Origin: CAXXOK01 sp963678055
GTDB taxonomy: Bacteria; Bacillota; Clostridia; Christensenellales; Aristaeellaceae
Assembly (NCBI GenBank): GCA_963678055.1
Contig: OY782679.1
Location: 1,984,001-2,048,000, forward strand
Length of the DNA stretch: 64,000 nt
Reading direction: 5' to 3'
Part shown: piece after piece, positions 18,128 to 26,525 of the stretch
Position numbering within the stretch: the first letter of the stretch is position 1
How the letters are laid out: each line of letters starts with the position of its first letter
Notes under the pieces: generated by a model
What the model saw: only the letters and a program-made list of their open reading frames with translations
The model's database searches: none
What the model was told of the DNA's origin: nothing
Position numbers and translations under genes: made by a program

Positions 18128-19498
18128 TTAGCCGCGTTCTTCCAGCGCTTGATACTCCCGCCGGGGGAACACTGCCATATACGCCGGACGAATGATTTTG
18201 TCCATGTTGATCAGCTCTTCCATACGGTGTGCACTCCAGCCAACGATACGCGCAATGGCGAAGATCGGTGTGAACATCTCCTCGGGGATGCCCAGCATGG
18301 AATACACCAAACCGCTGAAGAAGTCCACGTTCGCGCTGACCCCTTTGTAGATGCGGCGTTCGCTGGTAATTACCTTGGGGGCAAGGCGCTCGACCATGGA
18401 ATATAGCGCGTACTCCTCAAGGTGGCATTTTTCGTTACAGAGCTCTTCTACAAACGATTTGAACACCCGTGCACGCGGATCACTAACGGAGTATACCGCG
18501 TGACCGATACCGTAAATCAGGCCCTTCTTGTCAAACGCTTCCTTATGCAAAAGCTTGAGCAGATAGGCTTCCACTTCTTCTTCATCGGTCGTGTCGGATA
18601 CGTTGTTTTTCAAGTCGTTCATCATCTGCACAACCTTGATATTCGCACCGCCGTGCTTGGGGCCTTTCAGGCTTGCCAGCGCTGCCGCGACTGCCGAATA
18701 CGTATCGGTACCCGATGACGTAACCACATGCGTGGTGAAGGATGAGTTATTACCGCCGCCGTGTTCCATATGCAAAATCAGCGCTAAATCCAGCACCTGC
18801 GCTTCCAGCGCCGTGTACTTCATATCCGGCCGAAGCATATGCAACAGGTTTTCCGCCGCCGACAGTTTGGGGTCGGGACGGTGGATATACATGCTCTGGT
18901 CCTGCTCGTAATGGTTAAATGCATGATAACCGTAAACAGCCAGCATTGGGAATACCGCGATCAGGCGCAGGCACTGCCGCAGTGTATTGCTGATGGAAAG
19001 GTCGGACGCATTGGAATCGTAACTTGCCAGGGTCAGTACGCTGCGGCTTAAGGAATTCATCATATCTGCGCTGGGGGCTTTCATAATTACGTCCCGCACA
19101 AAGTTTGTGGGCAAATTCCTGTTATCCGCAATCAGGTCGGTAAACTCCTGCAATCTCTCCTGGGTGGGCAGTTCACCATACAACAGTAAATAGGCGATCT
19201 CTTCAAATCCAAAACGGGATTCGCGGTTTACGCCATTGACAAGGTCGTTAATATTGTAGCCTCTGTACCATAAATGGCCGTCAGCCTGTGTCAGTTTGCC
19301 GTCCACTTCGGCGCGGCCCTGAATTTCCGAAATATTCGTCAGCCCCGCAAGGACGCCTTTACCGTTTTCATCGCGCAGTCCGCGCTTGACGCCATACTTG
19401 GAGTATAACGTTTTATCAATCGTCGCGCCCCGAACCAAAGCCTGTTCGTTATCCCTGGCATACTCTTGGAGCCGGTCAAATGGTGTTTTGATTTCCAT
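18128..19498 (-). CDS. Citrate synthase
   Basis: This 456-residue enzyme condenses acetyl-CoA and oxaloacetate. The catalytic His regions are LILHMEHGGGNNSSFTTHVV (near residue 240) and KGLIYGIGHAVYSVSDPRA. Active-site arginines follow, with FSGLVYSMLGIPEEMFTPIF near the end. Its length and the N-terminal extension place it in the longer citrate synthase group seen in Clostridia, usually feeding glutamate synthesis in anaerobes. ATG 19498 is preferred to GTG 19507, which sits too close to the GAGAGGAA ribosome site. It has its own promoter inside an operator-like dyad. Confidence 0.93.
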   Translation of the reverse strand: MEIKTPFDRLQEYARDNEQALVRGATIDKTLYSKYGVKRGLRDENGKGVLAGLTNISEIQGRAEVDGKLTQADGHLWYRGYNINDLVNGVNRESRFGFEEIAYLLLYGELPTQERLQEFTDLIADNRNLPTNFVRDVIMKAPSADMMNSLSRSVLTLASYDSNASDLSISNTLRQCLRLIAVFPMLAVYGYHAFNHYEQDQSMYIHRPDPKLSAAENLLHMLRPDMKYTALEAQVLDLALILHMEHGGGNNSSFTTHVVTSSGTDTYSAVAAALASLKGPKHGGANIKVVQMMNDLKNNVSDTTDEEEVEAYLLKLLHKEAFDKKGLIYGIGHAVYSVSDPRARVFKSFVEELCNEKCHLEEYALYSMVERLAPKVITSERRIYKGVSANVDFFSGLVYSMLGIPEEMFTPIFAIARIVGWSAHRMEELINMDKIIRPAYMAVFPRREYQALEERG

Positions 19499-19510
19499 GG
19501 GCTTCACTTC

Positions 19511-19564
19511 CTCTCTGTTCCACTACACTATTAAAGTATAGTGGAACAGAGAGCTTTTAGTCAA
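19511..19564 (-). promoter_or_regulatory. Citrate synthase promoter within a perfect 15-bp inverted repeat (operator candidate)
   Basis: On the minus strand TTGACT (19559-19564) and TATACT (19535-19540) are separated by 18 bp. A perfect inverted repeat, CTCTCTGTTCCACTA (19511-19525) and its complement (19539-19553) with a 13-nt centre, surrounds the -10. The transcription start would fall inside the centre. The repeat would therefore act as DNA, for example as a repressor site, rather than as an RNA hairpin. The -35 overlaps the copA stop codon. Confidence 0.65.
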
Positions 19565-19851
19565 GAAATGCCGCGAACGCTGTAGCCCGCATCCTCGACT
19601 GCCTGAATCAACAAAGCATTGGACAGGGTCTGGTTTGCGGTAACTTCGGCGGCCTGTTTGTCCAGGTCTACCGTGGCACTGAAAACGCCTACAACGCCGC
19701 GCAATGCTTCCTCCACGGCCTTCTTACAGTGGTTGCAGTTCATGCCGTCAATATGCATTAAGAGCGTTTTAGACTCCTGTGTTTTGTTTTCAATGTCAGT
19801 TTCAGCTTGCATTCTAACTAAGGGGGTGATGTTTCCTCTGAAATCGTTCAT
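19561..19851 (-). CDS. Possible internal translation start producing a free CopZ-like chaperone
   Basis: Inside copA, in frame, an AAAGGAG sequence (19858-19864) lies exactly 6 bases before an ATG at 19851. This would be an excellent ribosome site on its own. Translation from here gives a 96-residue protein: about 30 polar residues, then a complete HMA copper-chaperone domain with MHIDGMNCNHCKKAVEE. The site falls at the junction between the ATPase and the C-terminal HMA domain. This is what an internally started chaperone, or a past copA-copZ gene fusion, would leave. Whether it is used is not known. Confidence 0.45.
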   Translation of the reverse strand: MNDFRGNITPLVRMQAETDIENKTQESKTLLMHIDGMNCNHCKKAVEEALRGVVGVFSATVDLDKQAAEVTANQTLSNALLIQAVEDAGYSVRGIS

Positions 19852-22104
19852 AGGGTTCTCCTTTCGGTTGTCGATAGTAAATCGTTTCAGCCTGAGGGCG
19901 TTGGTTACAACGGTCACGGAGCTCAGGCTCATCGCCGCGGCCGCGATCATCGGACTCAGCGTAATCCCAAAGAACGGGTACAGTAGCCCCGCGGCAATCG
20001 GAATGCCGATGACATTGTAGAAAAATGCCCAGAACAGGTTTTGCTTGATGTTGCGGATTACCGCACGGCTAAGCCGTATGGCATCGGGCACATTGCGCAG
20101 CTGCTGGCCGCTCAAAATCACATCCGCGGTCTCCATAGCAATATCCGTTCCCGATGCCATGGCCAGGCCCACATCCGCCTGTTTCAGCGCCGGTGCATCG
20201 TTAATGCCATCCCCGACCATTGCCACGGCCAGCCCGTTTGCTTGCAGGGTTTTGACCTGCTCGGACTTATCGGCAGGCAGTACTTCGGCCATGATGTCGG
20301 TAATACTCGCTTCGCTGGCGATGGCCATCGCGGCTTCCTTGCGGTCGCCGGTTAAAAGCCATGGCTTAACGTGCAGGTCTTTTAGGGCCTGCACAGCCAG
20401 CGCTGCATCCGGTTTAATGGTATCGGCGATGCCCAGGAAGCCCAGCAAACGCTGACCTCTGGCAAAACAGAGCACCGATACACCCTGCGCACCGATTTCG
20501 GCAAGTTGCGCCTGATAGCCAGCCATCGGAATCCCGTTTTGCTCCATCCATTCCGGTTTCCCTGCAAAGGCGGGCTCGCCCGCTATGTCAGCGGAAAGGC
20601 CAAATCCGGCCGTTGCCTTGAAGTTTTGCACGGTTTCGGGTACAACGCCATGCTGCGTGCCATATTGGATCACGGCTTTCGCCAAAGGATGTTCGCTGCC
20701 CGCTTCCAGCGTGACAGCTGCCTGCAAGAGTTCTTGCTCTGAAATCCCATCAGCAGGTACAACGGTATGGACCGTCATTTTTCCTTCGGTCAGGGTTCCG
20801 GTCTTGTCAAATACAATATGCTTCACGCGGTGAAGGGTTTCCAGCGCTTCGCCGTTACGAAACAGCAATCCGTGCAGCGCGCCAACCCCTGTACCGACCA
20901 TAATCGCCACCGGAGTTGCCAGCCCCAAGGCGCAGGGGCAGGATATAACCAGCACGGTAATCGCCATGCTGAGCGCGAAGGAGAAGCCTTCCCCCGCGAT
21001 CATCCATACGGCAAAAGTGACCAGCGATATTCCCATCACAATCGGTACAAACACGCCGGATATCTTATCCGCCAGTTTGGCAATCGGCGCTTTGCTTGCG
21101 CCCGCCTCCGATACCAGCTGGATGATTTTCTGCAAGGTCGTGTCTTCCCCTACATTCGTAGCTTCCATAAGGAAGGTAAACGCCGGGTTGAGGCTTCCGG
21201 CCACCAGCGTATCGCCCTTGTGCTTATCCACAGGCAGGCTTTCGCCGGTGATGTGCGACTGATCTACGGTGATATCACCTTCGATCAGCGTGCCGTCAAC
21301 CGGAATCCTCTCGCCCGGGCGAATGCGCAGCACATCGCCGGTGCGTACCTGCTGGGTGGCGATCACCGTCTCCTGTCCATCCCGAATCACACGGACGGTA
21401 TCAGGCGCAAGTGCCATCAGCTTTTTAATGGCTTCGGTGGTGCGCCCTTTGGCGCGCGCTTCCAGGCTGCGGCCCAGGGTAACCAGCGTTAGTATCATCA
21501 CGGCGGATTCAAAGTACAGGTTGCCGGAAAGTTCATTCACGCGCATGCCCTGCGCCATCGACATCTGCAGCAAAATGACGATGCCGTATACATACGCCGC
21601 GCCGCTGCCTACCGCAATCAGGCTGTCCATATTCGGTGCACGGCGCACAAGCAGCTTAAGTCCGTTGCTGAAGTACGCACGGTTGATAAACAGCACCGGC
21701 GTTGCCAGCAGTAGCTGCAACAGCGCATTGGTCATCGGGTATTGTTCCATTTGTAAAAACGCGGGCATCGGGAGCCCTAGCATCTGCCCCATGCCGATCA
21801 TCATCAGCGGGACGAGGAAAATAAGCGAAGTCCAGAAACGGACGCGCATAGGCTCTTTAGTCTGAATTTCAGGTTCTTGTGTTGTCTCTTTCGCGGGCTG
21901 ACTTGCAATCGCGTGATATCCGGCATGGTCCACCGCGGATACAATCTCCGTTTCGTGCGCAGTCCCGTCGCTGGTTTTTACACGCATGGAGTTGCCAAGC
22001 AAATCAACCTGCACGTCTTCTACGAACGGCAGTTTGCGAACCGCTTTATCAACATGTGCGCTGCAAGCGGCACAGGTCATACCTTCTACGCGGTATCGTT
22101 CCAT
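19561..22104 (-). CDS. copA: Copper-exporting P1B-type ATPase with extra C-terminal CopZ-like domain
   Basis: This 847-residue Cu(I) pump of the cytoplasmic membrane begins with an HMA domain carrying GMTCAAC. The actuator holds ITGESLPVDK, and the metal-binding helix has SCPCALGLATP. DKTGTLTEG contains the phosphorylated Asp, SEHPLAKAV is the HP motif, and GDGINDAPALK completes the P domain. Unusually, after the last helices (near residue 750) a linker leads to a second HMA domain with GMNCNHC at the very C-terminus. ATG 22104 has AGGAGG with 8-base spacing. It is divergent from the chromate transporter genes. No copY or csoR gene is nearby. Confidence 0.96.
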   Translation of the reverse strand: MERYRVEGMTCAACSAHVDKAVRKLPFVEDVQVDLLGNSMRVKTSDGTAHETEIVSAVDHAGYHAIASQPAKETTQEPEIQTKEPMRVRFWTSLIFLVPLMMIGMGQMLGLPMPAFLQMEQYPMTNALLQLLLATPVLFINRAYFSNGLKLLVRRAPNMDSLIAVGSGAAYVYGIVILLQMSMAQGMRVNELSGNLYFESAVMILTLVTLGRSLEARAKGRTTEAIKKLMALAPDTVRVIRDGQETVIATQQVRTGDVLRIRPGERIPVDGTLIEGDITVDQSHITGESLPVDKHKGDTLVAGSLNPAFTFLMEATNVGEDTTLQKIIQLVSEAGASKAPIAKLADKISGVFVPIVMGISLVTFAVWMIAGEGFSFALSMAITVLVISCPCALGLATPVAIMVGTGVGALHGLLFRNGEALETLHRVKHIVFDKTGTLTEGKMTVHTVVPADGISEQELLQAAVTLEAGSEHPLAKAVIQYGTQHGVVPETVQNFKATAGFGLSADIAGEPAFAGKPEWMEQNGIPMAGYQAQLAEIGAQGVSVLCFARGQRLLGFLGIADTIKPDAALAVQALKDLHVKPWLLTGDRKEAAMAIASEASITDIMAEVLPADKSEQVKTLQANGLAVAMVGDGINDAPALKQADVGLAMASGTDIAMETADVILSGQQLRNVPDAIRLSRAVIRNIKQNLFWAFFYNVIGIPIAAGLLYPFFGITLSPMIAAAAMSLSSVTVVTNALRLKRFTIDNRKENPMNDFRGNITPLVRMQAETDIENKTQESKTLLMHIDGMNCNHCKKAVEEALRGVVGVFSATVDLDKQAAEVTANQTLSNALLIQAVEDAGYSVRGIS

Positions 22105-22211
22105 CGTCAGCACCTCCTATATGTACAGTATACCCAAACTGTCAAACGCTAAACGGCAGGAAAACCACCCGACTTACGAGAAACCTTTGTAGAACGCAAA
22201 GGAGAACGCGC

Positions 22212-22751
22212 ATGAAAGAGCTTTGGACCCTGCTGAGTACATTTTTTTTGATCGGGAGCATCACCTTTGGCGGTGGCTATGCGGTGCTTCCCATCCTCAT
22301 CCGTGAAATTGTGCAGAAACGACAATGGATTACCGAGGATGTACTGCTGGATTATTTCGCCGTCAGCCAGACGACACCCGGTGTAATCTGTGTGAATATT
22401 TCCACCTTCCTTGGCTATCGCAGAAAAGGCATCCTCGGCGCGATTGCTGCGACCGTTGGCGTTGTGCTGCCATCGCTGATTATTATCACAGTGATCGCTG
22501 CTGTGCTGTCCAACTTCTCGGACATTGTGTGGGTGCAGCATGCCTTTGCGGGAATCCGCATTGCCGTCAGTGCGATGATCGCCTCCACTGTATGGAATCT
22601 GGCAAAGAAAAACGTTCGCTCGTGGCTGAAAGCAGCCATTGCTATCATTGCTTTTGTTACAGTTGCCATCATTCATGTCTCGCCGATTTATGTGTCGCTT
22701 GCCTTTGCGGTATTCGGTGCTTTCTTTTTTGGAAGGAGGCGTGAAGCATGA
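22212..22751 (+). CDS. Chromate transporter, first half (short CHR protein)
   Basis: This 179-residue membrane protein is one CHR domain. FLIGSITFGGGYAVLPILIR is the conserved N-terminal FGGG motif, QTTPGVICVNISTFLGYR the TPGP-type loop, and several helices follow. Short CHR proteins work as pairs encoded side by side and export chromate, or a related oxyanion, across the membrane. The ATG at 22212 has AAAGGAG with 7-base spacing. The stop overlaps the next start (ATGA), giving coupled, near-equal synthesis of the two halves. Confidence 0.88.
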   Translation: MKELWTLLSTFFLIGSITFGGGYAVLPILIREIVQKRQWITEDVLLDYFAVSQTTPGVICVNISTFLGYRRKGILGAIAATVGVVLPSLIIITVIAAVLSNFSDIVWVQHAFAGIRIAVSAMIASTVWNLAKKNVRSWLKAAIAIIAFVTVAIIHVSPIYVSLAFAVFGAFFFGRRREA

Positions 22752-23305
22752 TTTTTCTGCAATTAGCGTTTGAGTTCTTCAAGGCGGGTCTGTTCGCCAT
22801 CGGCGGCGGGCTGGCCACCCTGCCGTTTTTAATCCAGATGTCACAAAACTATCCCCATTGGTTTTCTATCGATCAGCTCATGCAGATGGTTGCGGTGTCG
22901 GAGTCTACCCCCGGCCCCATTGGCGTAAACATGGCCAGCTACGTAGGGTTTCATGTAGCAGGCCTCCCGGGCGCGGTAACAGCGACGTTTGCGTTAATTC
23001 TTCCGGCATTTTTAACCATACTAATTGTTGTACGCGTACTGGACCGCTTTGAAAAAAGCCGCCGTATCCAGGGCGGTATGGAAGCCATGCGACCCGCCGT
23101 TACCGGCCTCATCGCCGCAGCGGGGTATGCGGTGCTCCAATCGGTGCTTTTCACGGCGGATGGCGGGTTTTCTTCGCTTCGCTGGCTGCCGCTGGGGCTA
23201 TTTGTCGGGCTGTTCCTGCTGCAAAGAATCAAGCGGCTCAGCAGCATTCATCCCATTGCCTATATCGCCGTCGGCGCGGTACTTGGCATCCTGTTCAAGG
23301 TATAG
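22748..23305 (+). CDS. Chromate transporter, second half (short CHR protein)
   Basis: This 185-residue partner of the preceding CHR protein has FAIGGGLATLPFLIQM and SESTPGPIGVNMASYVG, the canonical CHR motifs, in the first 65 residues. About five to six helices are predicted. The two short CHR proteins are thought to insert with opposite membrane orientation and form one transporter. The start ATG overlaps the previous stop by 4 bp. The true substrate in an anaerobe could be another oxyanion such as sulfate or molybdate; the sequence does not decide. Confidence 0.9.
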   Translation: MIFLQLAFEFFKAGLFAIGGGLATLPFLIQMSQNYPHWFSIDQLMQMVAVSESTPGPIGVNMASYVGFHVAGLPGAVTATFALILPAFLTILIVVRVLDRFEKSRRIQGGMEAMRPAVTGLIAAAGYAVLQSVLFTADGGFSSLRWLPLGLFVGLFLLQRIKRLSSIHPIAYIAVGAVLGILFKV

Positions 23306-23453
23306 CGCTGCCCTCTCGTCACACCGAATATTTTTGACTGATTGTATGGTTTATGGTATACTTTTTTATGTCTAAAAGCCGATTTTCATTGAGCTACACT
23401 ATTGTCCCTGCATTCTTACATAAGTGCGGGGCATCGTTTTGCACGGAGGGCAA

Positions 23454-24863
23454 ATGAAGAAACGATCGTTTCTATCGCAGTTATTGACGGCGGTATCCCA
23501 GATGCTTCTGTACCTGTGCGTATTCCTCGCTTTCTTCCTGATGCAGTCGATCAGTAACCCGCAAATTCTGGCCTACAACCGTACAACCGCCATCACCATG
23601 GCGACGTTTGCCATCGTGCTGCTGCTGCTTGGCAATGTGTACGGTGGATTTCAGATGGGCGCGCGCAAAACACGCTCGGTGTTTTTTGCGATCCTGATCT
23701 CTGTCATCCTGACGGATTTGGTCACCTACCTCCAGTTGCAAATCATGAACGTGAACCCGGCTAAAAATCCCCGCCTGATTTTGTTTGGCATGGATTTTCT
23801 GTGGTTCTGCCTGACGATGGTTTTGCAAACAGGAATCATCTACACCATTGTCCGGCTGGGTGATCAGCTCTATTACAAACTAAACCCTCCGCAGCGCTGC
23901 TGCATTATCGCCGCCACGCAGGAGCTTGCCGACCATATCGCCGAAAAGCTGAATACCTTTCCCAAGCGCTATCAGCTATGCGATGTACTGCACTACCACT
24001 GCGATGACCTGCATAAAACCATACAGGAACATGACGTGGTATTCCTCGCCGGCATCCCCGATACCGAGGAAGCGGCCATCGAAGCATTTTGCTACAAGCA
24101 TGGCAAAGCCATGTACCTGGCAGCCGAGCTGGAGGATGTGATTATATCCTCTTCCACACAGGTCGTAATTGACGATACACTGTTCCTGCACACCTTCCGT
24201 GTGGAGCTCACCCCCATGCAGCGCATCGTCAAACGGCTGATGGATGTTGTTTTTTCCGGCATCGGCATTGTGGTACTAAGCCCAGTCATGCTGATTACCG
24301 CCATCCTGATTAAGTTTTATGACAAGGGACCCGTGTTTTTCAAGCAAAAACGCGCCACCCTAAACGGTAAAATCTTCACCATTATCAAGTTCCGAACCAT
24401 GTTTGATCACGACCAGTCTACCCCGCATGTTTCGACCACCAAAAACGACAATCGCATCACCAAGGTGGGTCATGTGCTGCGCAGACTGCGCATTGATGAG
24501 CTTCCCCAGCTGTTCAACGTCTTTATAGGCGATATGAGCATAGTCGGTCCGCGTCCGGAGATGCTGGAAAACGTGGACCGCTACACCCGCGATGTGCCGG
24601 AATTCGTATACCGCCAGAAAATGAAGGCGGGCATGACGGGACTGGCCCAAATCGACGGCAAGTACAACACTTCCCCCAAGGACAAGATCATCCTCGACCT
24701 GATGTACATTCACCGCTTCTCACTGATGTCAGATATCCGGCTGATGTTTCGCACCGTAACTGTACTGTTTCGGCCCGATAGCGCAGAAGGCTTTCATCAT
24801 CACAAGGAAGTCGTGAAACTCCCCATCCGCATCCGTTCCAAAACAACACTGACCGAACAATGA
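23454..24863 (+). CDS. Polyprenyl-phosphate sugar-1-phosphate transferase (WbaP/ExoY family)
   Basis: This 469-residue membrane enzyme starts exopolysaccharide or capsule repeat units by moving a sugar phosphate onto undecaprenyl phosphate. Four N-terminal helices (~10-130) and a cytoplasmic middle domain precede the bacterial sugar transferase domain (~255-460). That domain contains KRLMDVVFSGIGIVVLSPVM, FKQKRATLNGKIFTIIKFRT, LRRLRIDELPQLFNVFIGDMS and the IVGPRPE active-site region. The start at 23454 follows CGGAGGG. It runs with the nucleotidyltransferase gene 15 bp downstream, which would supply the nucleotide sugar. Confidence 0.92.
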   Translation: MKKRSFLSQLLTAVSQMLLYLCVFLAFFLMQSISNPQILAYNRTTAITMATFAIVLLLLGNVYGGFQMGARKTRSVFFAILISVILTDLVTYLQLQIMNVNPAKNPRLILFGMDFLWFCLTMVLQTGIIYTIVRLGDQLYYKLNPPQRCCIIAATQELADHIAEKLNTFPKRYQLCDVLHYHCDDLHKTIQEHDVVFLAGIPDTEEAAIEAFCYKHGKAMYLAAELEDVIISSSTQVVIDDTLFLHTFRVELTPMQRIVKRLMDVVFSGIGIVVLSPVMLITAILIKFYDKGPVFFKQKRATLNGKIFTIIKFRTMFDHDQSTPHVSTTKNDNRITKVGHVLRRLRIDELPQLFNVFIGDMSIVGPRPEMLENVDRYTRDVPEFVYRQKMKAGMTGLAQIDGKYNTSPKDKIILDLMYIHRFSLMSDIRLMFRTVTVLFRPDSAEGFHHHKEVVKLPIRIRSKTTLTEQ

Positions 24864-24878
24864 AATGGAGATCCTCGC

Positions 24879-25784
24879 ATGGATAAAACATTATTAATCA
24901 TGGCCGCCGGCATGGGCTCTCGCTACGGCGGAGACAAGCAAGTTGAAGGTATGGGCCCGCACAACGAAATACTGCTGGAGTACTCGATATACGATGCGCT
25001 GAAAGCCGGCTTTAACAAGGTCGTGTTCATTATCAAAGCAGATTTTGAGCAGCGCATCCGCGACCTGATTGGCGACAGGCTCAGCCGCAAAGTAACGGTG
25101 GAGTACGCCGTACAGGATTTCTCCAGCCTGCCAGACTGGTACCAACTGCCCAAGGAACGCACCAAGCCCTTTGGCACCGTGCACGCTGTACTTTGCGCCA
25201 AAGATATCATTCACGAGCCGTTCGCTGTCATCAATGCAGACGATTATTATGGCCGCGAGCCCTACGGGAGTATCTTCACCCATCTGCAAACCCTGTCGCC
25301 ACAGCAGGAAGCCTGCATGGTTTGCTATCGGCTGAAAAACACCGTCAGCGATAACGGTACGGTTACACGTGGTGTTTGCGAAACCGATGACAAGGGTAAG
25401 CTTGCAAGCATCACCGAGACTTACAAAATTCAGTGCTTCCCGGATGGTTCCATCCGCGATACCCAGTCCGACCCCGATGGCGTTGTGCTCGATCCTGATA
25501 GCCTGGTCAGCATGAACCTGTTTGGCTTTACTCCCTGGTTTTTGGATGTTGCTGAGGAACGCTTCCACGCCTTCCTGCGCGGCCTGAAACCGGACGAATT
25601 GCGCGCCGAATACGTGCTGCCCACGCTGGCCGACGAAATGATGCATAAGGATGGCTTGACCATTGATGTGCTGACAACGCAAGCCTCCTGGTTTGGTGTA
25701 ACCTATAAGGAAGACAAACCCGTTGTGCAGCAGAAGCTTAAAGAGCTGCACCAAAAAGGGTTCTATCCGGATACGCTGTTTTAA
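24879..25784 (+). CDS. Sugar-phosphate nucleotidyltransferase-like protein
   Basis: This 301-residue protein starts with the nucleotidyltransferase signature LLIMAAGMGSRYGGDKQVEG and carries the metal-binding INADDYYG near residue 115. The fold is that of glucose-1-phosphate nucleotidylyltransferases. The usual lysine-containing PK motif is replaced by KQVEGMGPHNEIL, typical of a group of uncharacterised clostridial homologues. It likely activates a sugar phosphate with NTP, perhaps for the sugar transferase encoded upstream. The 15-bp gap indicates cotranscription, and a strong terminator follows. Confidence 0.75.
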   Translation: MDKTLLIMAAGMGSRYGGDKQVEGMGPHNEILLEYSIYDALKAGFNKVVFIIKADFEQRIRDLIGDRLSRKVTVEYAVQDFSSLPDWYQLPKERTKPFGTVHAVLCAKDIIHEPFAVINADDYYGREPYGSIFTHLQTLSPQQEACMVCYRLKNTVSDNGTVTRGVCETDDKGKLASITETYKIQCFPDGSIRDTQSDPDGVVLDPDSLVSMNLFGFTPWFLDVAEERFHAFLRGLKPDELRAEYVLPTLADEMMHKDGLTIDVLTTQASWFGVTYKEDKPVVQQKLKELHQKGFYPDTLF

Positions 25785-25814
25785 GTAAGGTTCTTTCATA
25801 GCAATGCCTTTTAC

Positions 25815-25839
25815 ACGCGCCAAATGGCGCGTTTTTTTT
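25815..25839 (+). terminator. Rho-independent terminator after the nucleotidyltransferase gene
   Basis: An ACGCGCC / GGCGCGT stem with an AAAT loop is followed by a run of eight T. Confidence 0.93.
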
Positions 25840-25849
25840 GCAAACAGTA

Positions 25850-25903
25850 TTGACAGATTCCCAAACCCGTTCTATTATGACTATATTACCAATATTAGTC
25901 ATA
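25850..25903 (+). promoter_or_regulatory. Promoter and TetR-type operator of the ABC exporter operon
   Basis: TTGACA (25850-25855) and TATTAT (25873-25878) have a 17-bp spacer, near consensus. An inverted repeat TATGACTA (25876-25883) / TAGTCATA (25896-25903) overlaps the end of the -10 and the start point. That is where a TetR repressor would autoregulate its own operon. Confidence 0.75.
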
Positions 25904-25922
25904 CGGTATTTATGGAGGTGCC

Positions 25923-26525
25923 ATGATGCCAAGATCCTTCTCGGAAACGGAGAAAGCCTATATCAAAGAACGGCTATTACAGGAAGCCGAAGTGTGTCTC
26001 TCCCTCTATGGCGTTCGTAAAACGACCGTGGACGATCTCGTGCGCCGCGCCAAGATCCCCAAGGGCACGTTTTATCTGTTCTACGCATCCAAAGAAGCGC
26101 TGATCTTTGATGTAATCCTCAAATACAATACGGAAATCCAGCAGCAACTGGTTAAACAGGTCGCTGGCATGCCGCAAACCCCTGGCCCGGAAGAATTGAC
26201 GGAGCTCATCATCGGGCTTTACCAATCGCTGGACGGTTCCTTTCTTCTCAAACTCATGGAAAACGGCGAGCTCGAACTGCTGATGCGCAACGCACCGCCG
26301 GAGTTCTTGCAGGCCAACATCCTGGACGACGAACGCATGACCGCCCAGCTGATGGCACTGCTTCCAAAAGCCGATGCAAAGAAAAGCGCCGTGTTTTCCG
26401 CCGCGATACGGGGCACATTCCTGTTCTTATTTCACAAGGATGAAATATCGCGCGACCACTTCGACGAGGTTCTTCGCATCGTCATCCACGGCGTAGTACT
26501 GCAAATGTTTGGAGAGCAAGCATGA
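25923..26525 (+). CDS. TetR/AcrR-family transcriptional regulator
   Basis: This protein is about 200 residues. The N-terminal helix-turn-helix reads KTTVDDLVRRAKIPKGTFYLFYASKEALIFDVI, a textbook TetR recognition region. The C-terminal ligand domain is variable. The first ATG (25923) is 4 bases from GGAGG and the second (25926) is 7 bases, so the second is probably the real start. The stop overlaps the ABC ATPase start (ATGA), and a dyad lies over the promoter. It is therefore most likely a self-regulating repressor of the exporter encoded downstream. Confidence 0.9.
   Translation: MMPRSFSETEKAYIKERLLQEAEVCLSLYGVRKTTVDDLVRRAKIPKGTFYLFYASKEALIFDVILKYNTEIQQQLVKQVAGMPQTPGPEELTELIIGLYQSLDGSFLLKLMENGELELLMRNAPPEFLQANILDDERMTAQLMALLPKADAKKSAVFSAAIRGTFLFLFHKDEISRDHFDEVLRIVIHGVVLQMFGEQA

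Noticed and set aside
22105..22145. TTGACA upstream of copA as its -35
   Set aside because: At 17-18 bp spacing the -10 would overlap the AGGAGG ribosome site. This leaves no room for a leader, so the promoter is left unassigned.
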